This document shows, piece by piece, positions 18,849 through 28,260 of a stretch of DNA of 64,000 bases (position 1 is its first letter; each line of letters begins with the position of its first letter). A program made the position numbers and the translations under genes. Source of the DNA: Planctomycetaceae bacterium (GTDB taxonomy: Bacteria > Planctomycetota > Planctomycetia > Planctomycetales > Planctomycetaceae); the NCBI GenBank assembly GCA_020426325.1, contig JAGQQG010000007.1, positions 32,829-96,828 on the forward strand, read 5' to 3'. Below the pieces are notes generated by a model. It saw nothing but the letters and a program-made list of their open reading frames with translations. It was not told the DNA's origin and made no database searches.

Positions 18849-18921
18849 GTAGCTGAACTCGCCAGAGTTCAGAGAATCTGCTTGTGGTTCCGAATCGCTG
18901 AATTCTGGCGAATCCAGCTAC
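18849..18921. repeat. Imperfect inverted repeat between transporter ATPase and permease genes
   Basis: Arms of 24 bases at 18849-18872 and 18898-18921 are reverse complements of each other at about 20 of 24 positions; the conserved core is TAGCTG...TCGCCAG...TTCAG. The loop is 25 bases. It is inside an operon, so it may modulate expression of the permease relative to the ATPase, or be a non-autonomous mobile palindrome. Confidence 0.65.
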
Positions 18922-18928
18922 CACAAAG

Positions 18929-20464
18929 CTATGCCGTGTGTGCACCTCCGGTGGCAAGCTGCATCACGGCTTCTTCACTCAGTTGATCGCGAGTCAATTC
19001 ACCGGTCATCCGACCCTCGTGCATGACGAGCGTCCGGTCCGACATTCCCAGAATCTCCTCCATCTCACTCGACACGAACAGAACGGCCACCCCCTGCGCT
19101 GCGAGTGTCTCCATCAGTGAGTAAATCTCCTGCTTGGCTCCAATGTCGATCCCTCGTGTTGGCTCATCAAGCAGCAACACACGGGGCGACATCGACAGCC
19201 ACTTGCCGATGACGACCTTCTGTTGATTGCCACCAGAGAGAAATCGCACGGTCTGTTCTGCAGACGGCGTCTTGATCTTCAGTTGATCGATCATGAGTTT
19301 CGTGTCGGTTCGCTCGGCCACCGCATTGCGAAAGATGCCCAGCCGTCGATTGCGGCGCAAACTTGCGAGACTCACATTGGATCTCACCGGCATCTCAATC
19401 ACCAGTCCCTCCCCCTTGCGATCCTCGGGGACAAGCGCCAGCCCTGCGTTGATCGCATCTCGACTGCTGTTGAGTGAGATGGGCCGACCAGCGACCTTGA
19501 CCGTGCCACCGAGAATCGGGTCGACGCCGAACAGGGCTCGCAACATCTCCGTTCGTCCGGCTCCGACCAACCCGGCAACACCAACGATTTCGCCCGCTCG
19601 CACGCTGAACGACAACTCCCGCTCGGGATGAGCCGACGTGCGCAAGCCCTGCACCTCCAACAATCGTTCACCCGGCTCGTGGGATTGCCTCGCATAGAAT
19701 TGCGAGATATCCCGGCCCACCATCATCTGGACCATGGCAGCGTGCGTGATTTCGTGACTGCTGAGATCCCCTGCGTTCTCGCCATCTCTCAGCACACAGA
19801 CGCGATTCGCCAGTTCCTTCACCTCTCCCAATCGGTGTGAGATGTAGATGATGCTCACGCCTCGCTCACGCAGATCGCGGATGACCTCAAACAGTCGTTG
19901 TGATTCGCCACTCGACAGGCTGGAGGTCGGCTCGTCCATGATGATCACTCGCGCATCGACGGACAGAGCCTTTGCAATCTCGACAAGTTGCTGACGTCCG
20001 ATGGAGAGCGAGCCGGCGAGCATGTCCGGTGACACGTCGAGTCCGACGAGTGACAACACCCGTTTTGATTCCTCACGGATTTTTTGTTTGTCAATCAGGC
20101 CGAATCGTCGCGGCTCGCGGCCAAGAAAGATGTTGGCTCCGACATCGAGGTTTCCGGAGAGATTGAGCTCCTGATGGATCAGTGCGATGCCGTGATCCAG
20201 GGCAGTGTGGACGGAGTCAATCACGACCGGTCGTCCGTCAATCCGCGTCTCTCCTGTGTCCGGCAATTGCACACCGGCGAGGATTTTCATCAGCGTGCTC
20301 TTACCCGCCCCGTTCTCGCCGATGACCGCGAGGACTTCACCCCTGTTGAGCGTCAGATCAACCTCGTGCAACGCTCGCACACCGGGGAACGACTTGCAGA
20401 TTCGATGAACCGACAGCAATGGTGTCTCAGCAGCATCCGTCATGAGCGAGTCTGCCTCACTCAC
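18929..20464 (-). CDS. Sugar ABC transporter ATP-binding protein (RbsA/MglA type)
   Basis: 511 residues with two nucleotide-binding domains in tandem, as in RbsA. Domain 1: Walker [15 protein letters not shown], signature [15 protein letters not shown], Walker [12 protein letters not shown]. Domain 2 has the degenerate P-loop [16 protein letters not shown], the signature [15 protein letters not shown] and [13 protein letters not shown], which is the usual pattern. The GTG start at 20464 overlaps the stop of the binding-protein gene by four bases (GTGA); an ATG at 20443 is an alternative. It energises import through the permease encoded downstream. Confidence 0.95.
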   Translation of the reverse strand: MSEADSLMTDAAETPLLSVHRICKSFPGVRALHEVDLTLNRGEVLAVIGENGAGKSTLMKILAGVQLPDTGETRIDGRPVVIDSVHTALDHGIALIHQELNLSGNLDVGANIFLGREPRRFGLIDKQKIREESKRVLSLVGLDVSPDMLAGSLSIGRQQLVEIAKALSVDARVIIMDEPTSSLSSGESQRLFEVIRDLRERGVSIIYISHRLGEVKELANRVCVLRDGENAGDLSSHEITHAAMVQMMVGRDISQFYARQSHEPGERLLEVQGLRTSAHPERELSFSVRAGEIVGVAGLVGAGRTEMLRALFGVDPILGGTVKVAGRPISLNSSRDAINAGLALVPEDRKGEGLVIEMPVRSNVSLASLRRNRRLGIFRNAVAERTDTKLMIDQLKIKTPSAEQTVRFLSGGNQQKVVIGKWLSMSPRVLLLDEPTRGIDIGAKQEIYSLMETLAAQGVAVLFVSSEMEEILGMSDRTLVMHEGRMTGELTRDQLSEEAVMQLATGGAHTA

Positions 20465-21618
20465 TGGTCCTGAGTTGCTGGAACATCAGCCGAGGCCTTC
20501 TCTCGATCAAGGACTTCCCGTACGAGTTCCCCACACATGCGGCCTGCGTCGTAATTGCTCATGCCCACGTAACAGATGCGATTTGTAGTCGGAGCATCTG
20601 AGTCGTGCGTAATGAGGTTCGTCTGCTCCCCGCATGTGTTGAGGATGTCTGCCTCGTTCTCCGGATCGATGGGACTGACCGCGATCCCGTCAACCCCCAA
20701 GGTCAGCAACTCCTCCAACATACGACGCTGGTCAGCAACACCTTCAGGCGGCATGCGCACCTCAACGTTGACACCAAACTCCTTGCCCGCTGTACGGGCT
20801 CCCGCTTCCGCGATCACCCAGAAGGAAGCGATGCCATTCGTTACAAATGCCACCGTTGGACGATCACCGGACGCCGTCTCACTCAGGCTCTCGGCTGCCC
20901 CTTGTTCTCCGGCATCAAGCAGCTCTTTGAGATGTGACCGGAATTCGACAACATTCTCTTGCGTGATCTTCTTTGCAGGAATGTCGAGGAAACCCCCTTC
21001 GGGGATAACGCTGTCATCGTCTCTTGCCAGACCGGCGAGAATCCGGACCGACTCGAATCCATAACGATACGGATCCTGCACGACGGTTCCGTAACAATAT
21101 CCATCTTCGATGGCCTGCAATGTCTCGTCGGCCTCATCAAACCCGACGACATTGACTTCTCCCAGCTTTCCGGCTCCCAGAAGCGCTTCCAAAATATTTG
21201 GAGGATTGTAAGCAAACAACCCAACCATACAGGCCAGATTGGGGTGTGCTGTCAGCGCGTCTTCTGCTTGCGATTTGGCTTTCGAGAAGTCGAAGTTGTC
21301 CGTGCGGGTACCCAGAATGGAAACACCGTTTCCGCCGACAATTTGTCCCGGCTCATCGAAATTCTCCGGGTCGTACGCTCGCCCTACCAGCTCATCGATC
21401 AGACCTTGACGTCTTAGCCTGGCGTTATCCTGCTCGATCCTCCCCACAAAGAGCATGACCTCTTGCCGGTTTTCAGACTCGGGGGTCCAGGTACCGCCGT
21501 CTGATTTACTATTGGCTCCCTGTTGCGGCACTTCGCCCGGACAACCGGGAAGTGTGACGATCAGCAAAAGCCCGGCAAGGATGGCGAACGGTCCTTGCCA
21601 TAGTTTGTCCGACAGCAT
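20461..21618 (-). CDS. Sugar ABC transporter substrate-binding lipoprotein, circularly permuted
   Basis: 385 residues. A lipoprotein signal ends in the lipobox LPGC (Cys26). Then, in reversed order from ordinary ribose/galactose-type binding proteins, residues about 54-234 carry the normal C-terminal portion: [65 protein letters not shown] linker of about 18 residues follows (235-252), and residues about 253-370 carry the normal N-terminal portion: [68 protein letters not shown]. All likely ligand contacts (Phe266/Trp267, Asp in DSDAP, Arg67 region, Asn138, Asp161, Gln181) are retained, so function is plausible. The ligand is probably a monosaccharide or polyol. Confidence 0.9.
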   Translation of the reverse strand: MLSDKLWQGPFAILAGLLLIVTLPGCPGEVPQQGANSKSDGGTWTPESENRQEVMLFVGRIEQDNARLRRQGLIDELVGRAYDPENFDEPGQIVGGNGVSILGTRTDNFDFSKAKSQAEDALTAHPNLACMVGLFAYNPPNILEALLGAGKLGEVNVVGFDEADETLQAIEDGYCYGTVVQDPYRYGFESVRILAGLARDDDSVIPEGGFLDIPAKKITQENVVEFRSHLKELLDAGEQGAAESLSETASGDRPTVAFVTNGIASFWVIAEAGARTAGKEFGVNVEVRMPPEGVADQRRMLEELLTLGVDGIAVSPIDPENEADILNTCGEQTNLITHDSDAPTTNRICYVGMSNYDAGRMCGELVREVLDREKASADVPATQDQ

Positions 21619-21761
21619 CAGGTGATCCTCTATGAGAGCAGAAAACTCGTGTGATCACGCCACGATACAACTGCAGGAAATGCAAGTCAACGAGCCTGAA
21701 ACTGTCAGCGGTCACACGATCGGGGTCTTCGAGGTGGGATGAGCTCCCATCATGTTGGCCC

Positions 21762-23885
21762 TTATCGGCCAGAGAGCCTTTGAACCTCTTCGGCACTCAA
21801 TGCTCGATCAAACACAGCGATCTCGTCCAGTCGACCTTCCCAGGTTGACTCATGATCGCCGCGTCCCCCGAAGAGCATATCGCTGATGCCCGATGACGAC
21901 CGCGTGGGCGACGTGACTTCGATTTCCGGGTTTGCACCACCATCGAGGTAGATTCGGACTTCATTCCCCTTTCGTACAAGAGCCACGTGGTGCCAAGTCC
22001 AGCGATCAATCGTTGACTGGCCTGCAACCATCTCTCCATCGTGAAGATAGACAATTCGACCGCTGTGGCTTGTTCCGCCAACTCCCAGATGATCACCCTC
22101 TCGCGTGAGGCCGTGGTCCCGGCCGCGTGAGAACATCCAGCCGGCGATCTCGCGGGCATCGGTCGGCATCCCGTTCCAGCACCATAGCGAGACCGAATAC
22201 TCGTCCCCCAGATCGGCGATCCGTGACGTCATCCGTCCGCCGGCGAAGTGAGCAGCGCGATTCGTCTCTCCATCTCGGCAGAAGCTCTCAGAAAGCGGAC
22301 CCTCCAGAAAATACACCACTCCCGGATCGTAAATGGCCTCGTGATCGTGACCAGAGGAATCGACTGCACGTGGGGCGGAGAACTCATCCATCCGCCAGTA
22401 GGCGATCGGCCGAGCATCGAGCACTGCCTGCGCGACGGTTCCTCGACTTTGTCGATAAGGACGTCGCTGCTGCTTAGCAATCTGTTCGAGCAGTTGCAGG
22501 TCCGCCTCGACAATCTTCGGCTCTGCATTGACTTCAAGGCCGGCAGACCGTGCGGCCCACGTGTTGTAGCCGCCGAGGAGGTGCTGTTCCGGCGGTGGGA
22601 TATACCCGTCCCCCCCGTTGGCCAGTTCGATCACCATCGTCTTTGCCAACGGACTTTGCAGCTTGAGTTTCAGTCCGGTCAGTGCGTACGTCTCCGTCGG
22701 CGTGGTCGCGATTGCGATGTCACCGATCCGCAGTGCCTGTGCAACGATCTCCGTCGACTGCCGCTCGTGTAGGATGATCTGTTCTCGTGCATAGACTTCT
22801 GAGGTCTCCTTCGGCAGACGGTCACCCAACTCTGCGACGACTCCCTGAGCCCAATTCAGTCGCTGCTGGTCCGGCACACGATAGTTCATAGGTAACCGGG
22901 ACTCGGCCATCGCGAGATCGACATCGGATCTGTACTCGACCGTTTCGTAGGCATTCAAGGCGATCTGCAGCAGCCCCTCCGAGAACTCATCGATCTTCTG
23001 AGCATCATTTCGCTCGTCAGCCGGGATCGTGTAGTCACGTCGCCAGATGTCCCCACTGCATCCGTGTGACATCACCCCCACAAACGTCGGATGCCCATCA
23101 CCAGTGTCTTTGTCGAAGTGTTGCTGCAGGCCTTCGCAGAACAGGCCAAAGTAATCTGCACTCAAAGCCTGATCGCTGAAGTAGTGCATGGAGAAGTTTG
23201 CGAGGACCGCGATCGGCCTCCCTTCAAGCGACTGGAAGGCAATCAGTGACAGGTCCGGGTCTTCCGGTCCAGACTCGCCTGTCACGTCATCCCAGTTGGC
23301 CCCCGCATGCATGTTGGCACGCACCGTCGGATTGCCGAACGGATCGATCGCAACCCGGTCGGGACGGCGAATCCACCGCCGAAGCGCCGTGTACTCAGCC
23401 GCATTGGCGACGGCCCAACCCACCTTTGCCGGCTCCAGATTCGCCTCCGCTGCTGCGATTGCTTCTGCAATTTTCTCTCTCAGGAAGGGCACATACGCAT
23501 CATCCTGTTCGGTTCCCAGACAGCTCATCGAGGAAGGGGCCGAATGCGTGTGGGTCGCAGAGATGAGCATTCGGTCCGGAGCAATCTCCGTTCGTGTGGC
23601 TGCGAGCGATTTGGCATCATCGAGCAACGGGCGAGGCATCATGCAGCTGTCGACGACCACGATCGCCAAACGTTCGTTGCCGTCGTCCAGCACAATCGCC
23701 CGCGCATGCAACCGGGTGTTGACGGTATCGACCGTGCGGCTGAGCATGCCCCCGTTGACCAGCACCGGCAATTGAGTCGGTGTCACGTCAACAATCGCAG
23801 CTCCCGCTCTGAACTCAGACGACTCAGCGGTGGTCACGAGTAGGGGAGACAAGCAAAGCAGCCAACATCTCAATTGCATCTTCAT
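21762..23885 (-). CDS. Neutral/alkaline ceramidase-like enzyme with C-terminal LamG domain
   Basis: 707 residues from the ATG at 23885, which starts a signal peptide (MKMQLRCWLLCLSPLLVTTA); the longer open frame upstream overlaps a divergent gene and was rejected. Residues about 25-470 resemble the neutral/alkaline non-lysosomal ceramidase N-terminal domain: AAIVDVTPTQLPVLVNGG, ATHTHSAPSSM (zinc-binding HTH), NFSMHYF, VMSHGCSGDIWR. Residues about 500-700 form a LamG/concanavalin domain (PIAYWRMDE, WTWHHVALVRKGNEVRIYLDG, WEGRLDEIAVFDRALSAEEV). The enzyme is probably exported. True ceramide hydrolysis is not assured, since planctomycete members may act on other amides. Confidence 0.85.
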   Translation of the reverse strand: MKMQLRCWLLCLSPLLVTTAESSEFRAGAAIVDVTPTQLPVLVNGGMLSRTVDTVNTRLHARAIVLDDGNERLAIVVVDSCMMPRPLLDDAKSLAATRTEIAPDRMLISATHTHSAPSSMSCLGTEQDDAYVPFLREKIAEAIAAAEANLEPAKVGWAVANAAEYTALRRWIRRPDRVAIDPFGNPTVRANMHAGANWDDVTGESGPEDPDLSLIAFQSLEGRPIAVLANFSMHYFSDQALSADYFGLFCEGLQQHFDKDTGDGHPTFVGVMSHGCSGDIWRRDYTIPADERNDAQKIDEFSEGLLQIALNAYETVEYRSDVDLAMAESRLPMNYRVPDQQRLNWAQGVVAELGDRLPKETSEVYAREQIILHERQSTEIVAQALRIGDIAIATTPTETYALTGLKLKLQSPLAKTMVIELANGGDGYIPPPEQHLLGGYNTWAARSAGLEVNAEPKIVEADLQLLEQIAKQQRRPYRQSRGTVAQAVLDARPIAYWRMDEFSAPRAVDSSGHDHEAIYDPGVVYFLEGPLSESFCRDGETNRAAHFAGGRMTSRIADLGDEYSVSLWCWNGMPTDAREIAGWMFSRGRDHGLTREGDHLGVGGTSHSGRIVYLHDGEMVAGQSTIDRWTWHHVALVRKGNEVRIYLDGGANPEIEVTSPTRSSSGISDMLFGGRGDHESTWEGRLDEIAVFDRALSAEEVQRLSGR

Positions 23886-24042
23886 CGGCGGTTCCTGTCG
23901 CGGGTGCTTCGACGATTCGGCGGGTTTCTTGGAGACATCAGTGATCGTGCCCTGTTGCACGACACTCCCGGAACTGACATCATACTTGTCTCGCCCTCCT
24001 CGCACACCCGCCAGTCCTCTCACCACTCGAAGGGAGCCCATC

Positions 24043-25323
24043 ATGTTGAACCGACGATCGTTTCTGGCTGCGTCCACGGCCGCTCTCGCGACCCCCCTGC
24101 TTGGTACCTCTGCAGCCTTGGCCTCCCAGAATTCGAAGCGAAAGAAGATCGCCTTCATCGGCACGGTCGTCTTTCGACATTCACATGCTCAACACTTCCT
24201 CGACCGGCACGCCATGGGCTACACGTGGAAGGGACAATGGCAGGAACCACGATTCGACGTCGCCTCCGTGTACCTCGACCAGTTTCCGGAAAACGATCTC
24301 GGACGGGAACGGATCGAGAAATACAAGCTCAACCAGTTCGACAGCATTGCCGAGGCACTCACGCTCGGCGGGGACAAGCTTGCGGTCGATGGAGTCGTGA
24401 TCATCGCCGAGCATGGCGATTATCCGCGAAACGAGAAGGGACAGACACGATACCCCCGATACCAGTTCTTCAAGGAAGTGGTGAAGGTCTTCGAAGACAG
24501 CGGACGAGCGGTCCCGGTCTTCAACGACAAACATCTCTCGACCAAATGGGAGGAATGTCAGGAGATGGTCGACGATTCGCGACGCCTGGGCTTCCCGTTC
24601 CTGGCAGGCTCATCGTTGCCCGTCACCTGGCGGTTGCCTTCCCTCGATATGCCCTTCGACGTTCCCCTCACGGAATCCGTATGCGTCGGGTATGGCGGTG
24701 TCGACAGTTATGACTTCCACGCATTAGAGACTGCGCAGTGCATGTCCGAAAGACGCAAAGGAGGCGAAGTCGGCATCGAGAGTGTCCATGCGGTACGTGG
24801 TGAAAAGATGTGGGAAATGCTGGCTGGGTCGGATCGGGAAACGACCCGACGATTGATGGTGTCGGCCCTGTGTTGCAGCCATAACCTGCCGGTGGAAGGC
24901 GGCTTTCCCACAGACCCGGTTACCTTTGAGTGGGCCAGAAGAACGCTCCCCAACACGACAGCCTACTTCATCCAGCATCGCGACGGTTTCCGCACAACGA
25001 TGTTCCTCACGGGCATCAGCGACTTCAATTATGCTGGTCTTCGCAGCGACACGAACGAGATCGTCTCCTGTCAGATGTATCTCCCCATGCCGGGGACAAG
25101 CGCGACGACGGCTGACTTTTTCAATCCGCTGGCACGCCACATTGAGACGCTCGTTCTCGAAGACCGGGCCCCTTACCCAGTCGAACGCACGCTGTTGACG
25201 TCCGGCATGGTCATCGGCGGCGTCGAGTCTCTCCATGCTGGAGAGGTCGAATTCGCCACGCCCGAAATGGCCGTCAAGTACCAGGGACCACGCGAGTCGA
25301 ACTTCCGCGGGGCTGACGCGTGA
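24043..25323 (+). CDS. Tat-exported protein of unknown function found between ceramidase-like genes
   Basis: 426 residues from the ATG at 24043, with an AAGGGAG ribosome site about 7 bases upstream. The leader (NRRSFLAASTAALATPLLG) has the twin-arginine pattern. The mature part begins like a Rossmann-type domain (KRKKIAFIGTVVFRHSHAQH) and includes VDGVVIIAEHGDYPRNEKGQ and FNDKHLSTKWEECQEMV. No catalytic signature I know is present. It is divergent from the upstream ceramidase-LamG gene and convergent with the second ceramidase-like gene, so a shared process is likely. I cannot name a function. Confidence 0.75.
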   Translation: MLNRRSFLAASTAALATPLLGTSAALASQNSKRKKIAFIGTVVFRHSHAQHFLDRHAMGYTWKGQWQEPRFDVASVYLDQFPENDLGRERIEKYKLNQFDSIAEALTLGGDKLAVDGVVIIAEHGDYPRNEKGQTRYPRYQFFKEVVKVFEDSGRAVPVFNDKHLSTKWEECQEMVDDSRRLGFPFLAGSSLPVTWRLPSLDMPFDVPLTESVCVGYGGVDSYDFHALETAQCMSERRKGGEVGIESVHAVRGEKMWEMLAGSDRETTRRLMVSALCCSHNLPVEGGFPTDPVTFEWARRTLPNTTAYFIQHRDGFRTTMFLTGISDFNYAGLRSDTNEIVSCQMYLPMPGTSATTADFFNPLARHIETLVLEDRAPYPVERTLLTSGMVIGGVESLHAGEVEFATPEMAVKYQGPRESNFRGADA

Positions 25324-25331
25324 TGAATCAT

Positions 25332-25416
25332 TGACAAGGAGACCAGGGGAGGGGGAGACACGGAGACTCACAACTGAGCAATCCTGGTGTCCCCTTGTCA
25401 CCCTCTCTCCTTGTCA
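25332..25416. repeat. GACAAGGAGA inverted repeat between convergent genes
   Basis: TGACAAGGAGA (25332-25342) pairs with TCTCCTTGTCA (25406-25416); the interval is rich in GGGGAGGGGGAG and CCCCTTGTCACC. Low-complexity tracts of the type 'CTTGTCACC' recur in planctomycete genomes, by recollection. It can terminate both converging genes; one arm overlaps the stop of the ceramidase gene. Confidence 0.5.
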
Positions 25417-26868
25417 TCGAGTGTCCTCGTAGCGCTCCTCGATGGTTTTCTCCTTCGTCGCGGGAACATCCTCGAACATCGAGCGGACGACTCGGATCAC
25501 GCCACGGACCATTTCGTCCTCGACTTCGGGAGCCCAGCCAACCGGCGATGCATACTGGATGCGGATGACCTGGGCCTGATAGGCATCGACACGCACCAGT
25601 TCTCGCGTGGGGATGTACAGGTTATGTTCGCCCATGTAGGCGAATACCATCATCGGCAGGCCGAAACGGCGGAGTTGATCCTTGATCCGCATGCCGATGG
25701 GAGCACAGACTTCGCCCTGCATGGCGACAAGGGCCATGGGACCGATGCGTGTCACGATCACCTCTTCGTACTCACACGGAAACTCCCGAGGCACATCGTA
25801 CTCACGCACCAGAAACCCATCATCTGTGCAGACACGATCGGTCGTCAGCTTGGGAAATGGGATGTTCTCTTCGTGATGTTTGAGGAGTTGACGGATCCAG
25901 TTTGTGCCTCGATCCGGATGCGGATAGGGGACCAACCCGATCTCTGTCGGGACCTTTTGGTCCTGGACTAGTTTTTTGGTCTCTTCGTAAGAAAGCGGTT
26001 CAGCCAACGGCAACGGAATGACTTCCAGCTTGGAACTGATCGGACCAGTCACATCTTCGAGCGGACCGCGAGTGATCGTTAACACAGCATCGGCCAATTC
26101 ATGGCCTAGTTCGTGCATCTGCTCTTTGGTGCCGTACATAATGACACCTCGGTCGGGGAACTGGTTGCCACCGCACGCGTCCGCATACATGGCGAGGACA
26201 CCGGGCATTGCCTGTTCGATCTCGTCAATGGCATATCCCGGATGGCCCGTGTCGATTTCCGTGCGAGAGAACTGCAGAGGATGCGTTGGGTGATTGAAGA
26301 GCAGAGCGATCGGCTGCTCATCCACATCGATCCGCATCACCTGAATTTCGGAGTCGACCGGTGCATGCCCCACACTCTGCACGAAGTAACCGTTTCCGCT
26401 GCCAATCTTGACGGTCGCCGGTCCATGCTCAGCCGCCATTGCCTGTTTGATCAGTTCGAAGCTGCGATCAGCCAGCCAGCGGCCGTACTCGAAATTGTCC
26501 GGCACAATTTGTATGGGAGCCGCATGATTGTGCGTCGAGAGGATGATCAGCCTGGACGCATCAATGTCGAGTTCGTCTTTGCAGCGTTCTCGCAAGATTG
26601 GAGTTGCGACATCGAGGCAGTTGAGGTCGTAGGTCAGAATCACTAATCGCTGCCGTCCGTCATTGAGGACCAGCGCCCGGGCGTAGATGTCGTGTGTGAC
26701 TCCTGATGACTTCACCCCCATGACGAGTGTCAACGGCTCGGCATCCTTGGGAGTGATGACGGCTTTCGCGGTCCCTGCCTGCATGACGATTGCATCATCC
26801 GGAAATGCCGCTTGTGACATCAGTGCCAGACAAACGATCGCCCAAGAGCAATGGATCAACTTCATCAC
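25414..26868 (-). CDS. Ceramidase-like secreted hydrolase (no LamG domain)
   Basis: 484 residues with a signal peptide (MMKLIHCSWAIVCLALMSQAAF). The neutral/alkaline ceramidase-type domain is shown by QAGTAKAVITPKDAEPLTLVMG, YARALVLNDGRQRLVILTYDLN, LIILSTHNHAAPIQ (HNH zinc ligands), LFNHPTHPLQFS and YADACGGNQFPD. It lacks the C-terminal LamG found in its neighbour at 21.8 kb, so the two are paralogous but differ in architecture. It is divergent from the MFS gene (204-base gap). Confidence 0.85.
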   Translation of the reverse strand: MMKLIHCSWAIVCLALMSQAAFPDDAIVMQAGTAKAVITPKDAEPLTLVMGVKSSGVTHDIYARALVLNDGRQRLVILTYDLNCLDVATPILRERCKDELDIDASRLIILSTHNHAAPIQIVPDNFEYGRWLADRSFELIKQAMAAEHGPATVKIGSGNGYFVQSVGHAPVDSEIQVMRIDVDEQPIALLFNHPTHPLQFSRTEIDTGHPGYAIDEIEQAMPGVLAMYADACGGNQFPDRGVIMYGTKEQMHELGHELADAVLTITRGPLEDVTGPISSKLEVIPLPLAEPLSYEETKKLVQDQKVPTEIGLVPYPHPDRGTNWIRQLLKHHEENIPFPKLTTDRVCTDDGFLVREYDVPREFPCEYEEVIVTRIGPMALVAMQGEVCAPIGMRIKDQLRRFGLPMMVFAYMGEHNLYIPTRELVRVDAYQAQVIRIQYASPVGWAPEVEDEMVRGVIRVVRSMFEDVPATKEKTIEERYEDTR

Positions 26869-27072
26869 GTCTCATTCTGAAGAGTTAAGGAGTCGTCATT
26901 TTGCTGCCACAAATGCAACAACTGAGATCGCCACGCACCTCCAAGGCAGTATTGGTCGTCACCATCATACTTGCATCCGTTGTCAACAACATCATTCAGC
27001 GACCAACCGGGTCTCCAATCCCCTTGCCCTCGGCTTGGGGTCGGTCGCTTGTCCCGCTACGATGACCGCCCC

Positions 27073-28260
27073 ATGTCACGCACGACCTTCCGATTGATTC
27101 TGCTCGTCTCCTGTGCCCATGCACTGGTGCATGTCTTCGAGCTTGCGCTGCCCAGCGTCGAGCAGATGATCGGGGCGGAGTTTCATGTGGGTACCAAACA
27201 GACGGGGCTGCTGGGAACCGTTTGGCGAATTCCCTTCGGTGTGGGAGCCGTGTTCACCGGTTGGCTGGTCGACCGATACGGATCAAAACGATTGCTGCTC
27301 ATCTACCTGGCCGGATGTTCGGCCATGTGCCTGATCGCCGGAGTGGCCCGCACGTTCGACGGGGTGTTTGTGGCGATGCTGTGCATGGGGTGTTTTGCCA
27401 GCATCTATCATCCGGCGGGATTAGCACTCATCTCGCATGAGACGACGCCGGAGACACGCGGCGCGGCCCTTGGCTGGCATGGGATCTTCGGCTCGATCGG
27501 CATCGCAGGGGCTCCCTTCCTCGCTGGAATCGTGTTCGCCAGCGGGGAGGTGACGTGGCGAGAGTACTACATGGCCCTGGCAATCCCCGGACTCGCTTTG
27601 ATGCTCCTGATGGCCTTCCGACTTCGTGAGACACACCCGGTCCATCGGCAAGATGAGACGAATCGAACGGTGACTGCCGCGACGCATCAAGATCAGGGGA
27701 ACTGGCGGCGATACTCCATCCTGCTGATCACGGGGGTCCTCTCCGGCTTTATCTACGCAGCATTCATGCACTTCCTGCCGAGATACCTGGATGATGCGGG
27801 ATTCTCCGTTGCCGGAGTCTCGGCAGCAGGTCTCCGCAACCGATTGGCGGCATTGGTACTGGCGTGTGGGATCGTGGGACAGTCCGTCGCCGGCAAGTTC
27901 GCCAAGCCCGGACGACTGGAATGGGGACTGACGGTGATTCTGTTTGCGAATGCACCCTTGCTGTTGTGGATGGCCTTCGCCTCCGGTCATGCGAGAGTGG
28001 CTGCGACGTGTCTGCTCGCCCTGGTCCACTTCATGAATCAGCCGTTTTACAACAGCCTGATCGCAGAGTATGTCACGGCCCGGCGTCGCAGTCTGGGCTA
28101 CGGCTTCAGCAACATGGTGTGCTTCAGTCTCGGCGGATTGGGGCCGACATTTGCCGGCTTCATCAAGAGCGATGAGTGGACGTACGGCGGACTCGCGATC
28201 GTCGCAGCACTCGGTGGGTGCGTGTCGCTCGTGCTCGCGATGTCCCGCAGTCGTCAGTAA
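27073..28260 (+). CDS. Major facilitator superfamily transporter
   Basis: 395 residues; the ATG at 27073 was chosen because the upstream extension of the open frame is polar and non-membrane. Twelve hydrophobic segments are expected. The MFS loop motif GWLVDRYGSKRLLLIYLAG lies between helices 2 and 3, with LGWHGIFGSIGIAGAPFLAG near helix 5. The substrate is not evident. It sits next to a divergent ceramidase-like gene and its last seven bases overlap the convergent DUF1501 gene. Confidence 0.9.
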   Translation: MSRTTFRLILLVSCAHALVHVFELALPSVEQMIGAEFHVGTKQTGLLGTVWRIPFGVGAVFTGWLVDRYGSKRLLLIYLAGCSAMCLIAGVARTFDGVFVAMLCMGCFASIYHPAGLALISHETTPETRGAALGWHGIFGSIGIAGAPFLAGIVFASGEVTWREYYMALAIPGLALMLLMAFRLRETHPVHRQDETNRTVTAATHQDQGNWRRYSILLITGVLSGFIYAAFMHFLPRYLDDAGFSVAGVSAAGLRNRLAALVLACGIVGQSVAGKFAKPGRLEWGLTVILFANAPLLLWMAFASGHARVAATCLLALVHFMNQPFYNSLIAEYVTARRRSLGYGFSNMVCFSLGGLGPTFAGFIKSDEWTYGGLAIVAALGGCVSLVLAMSRSRQ

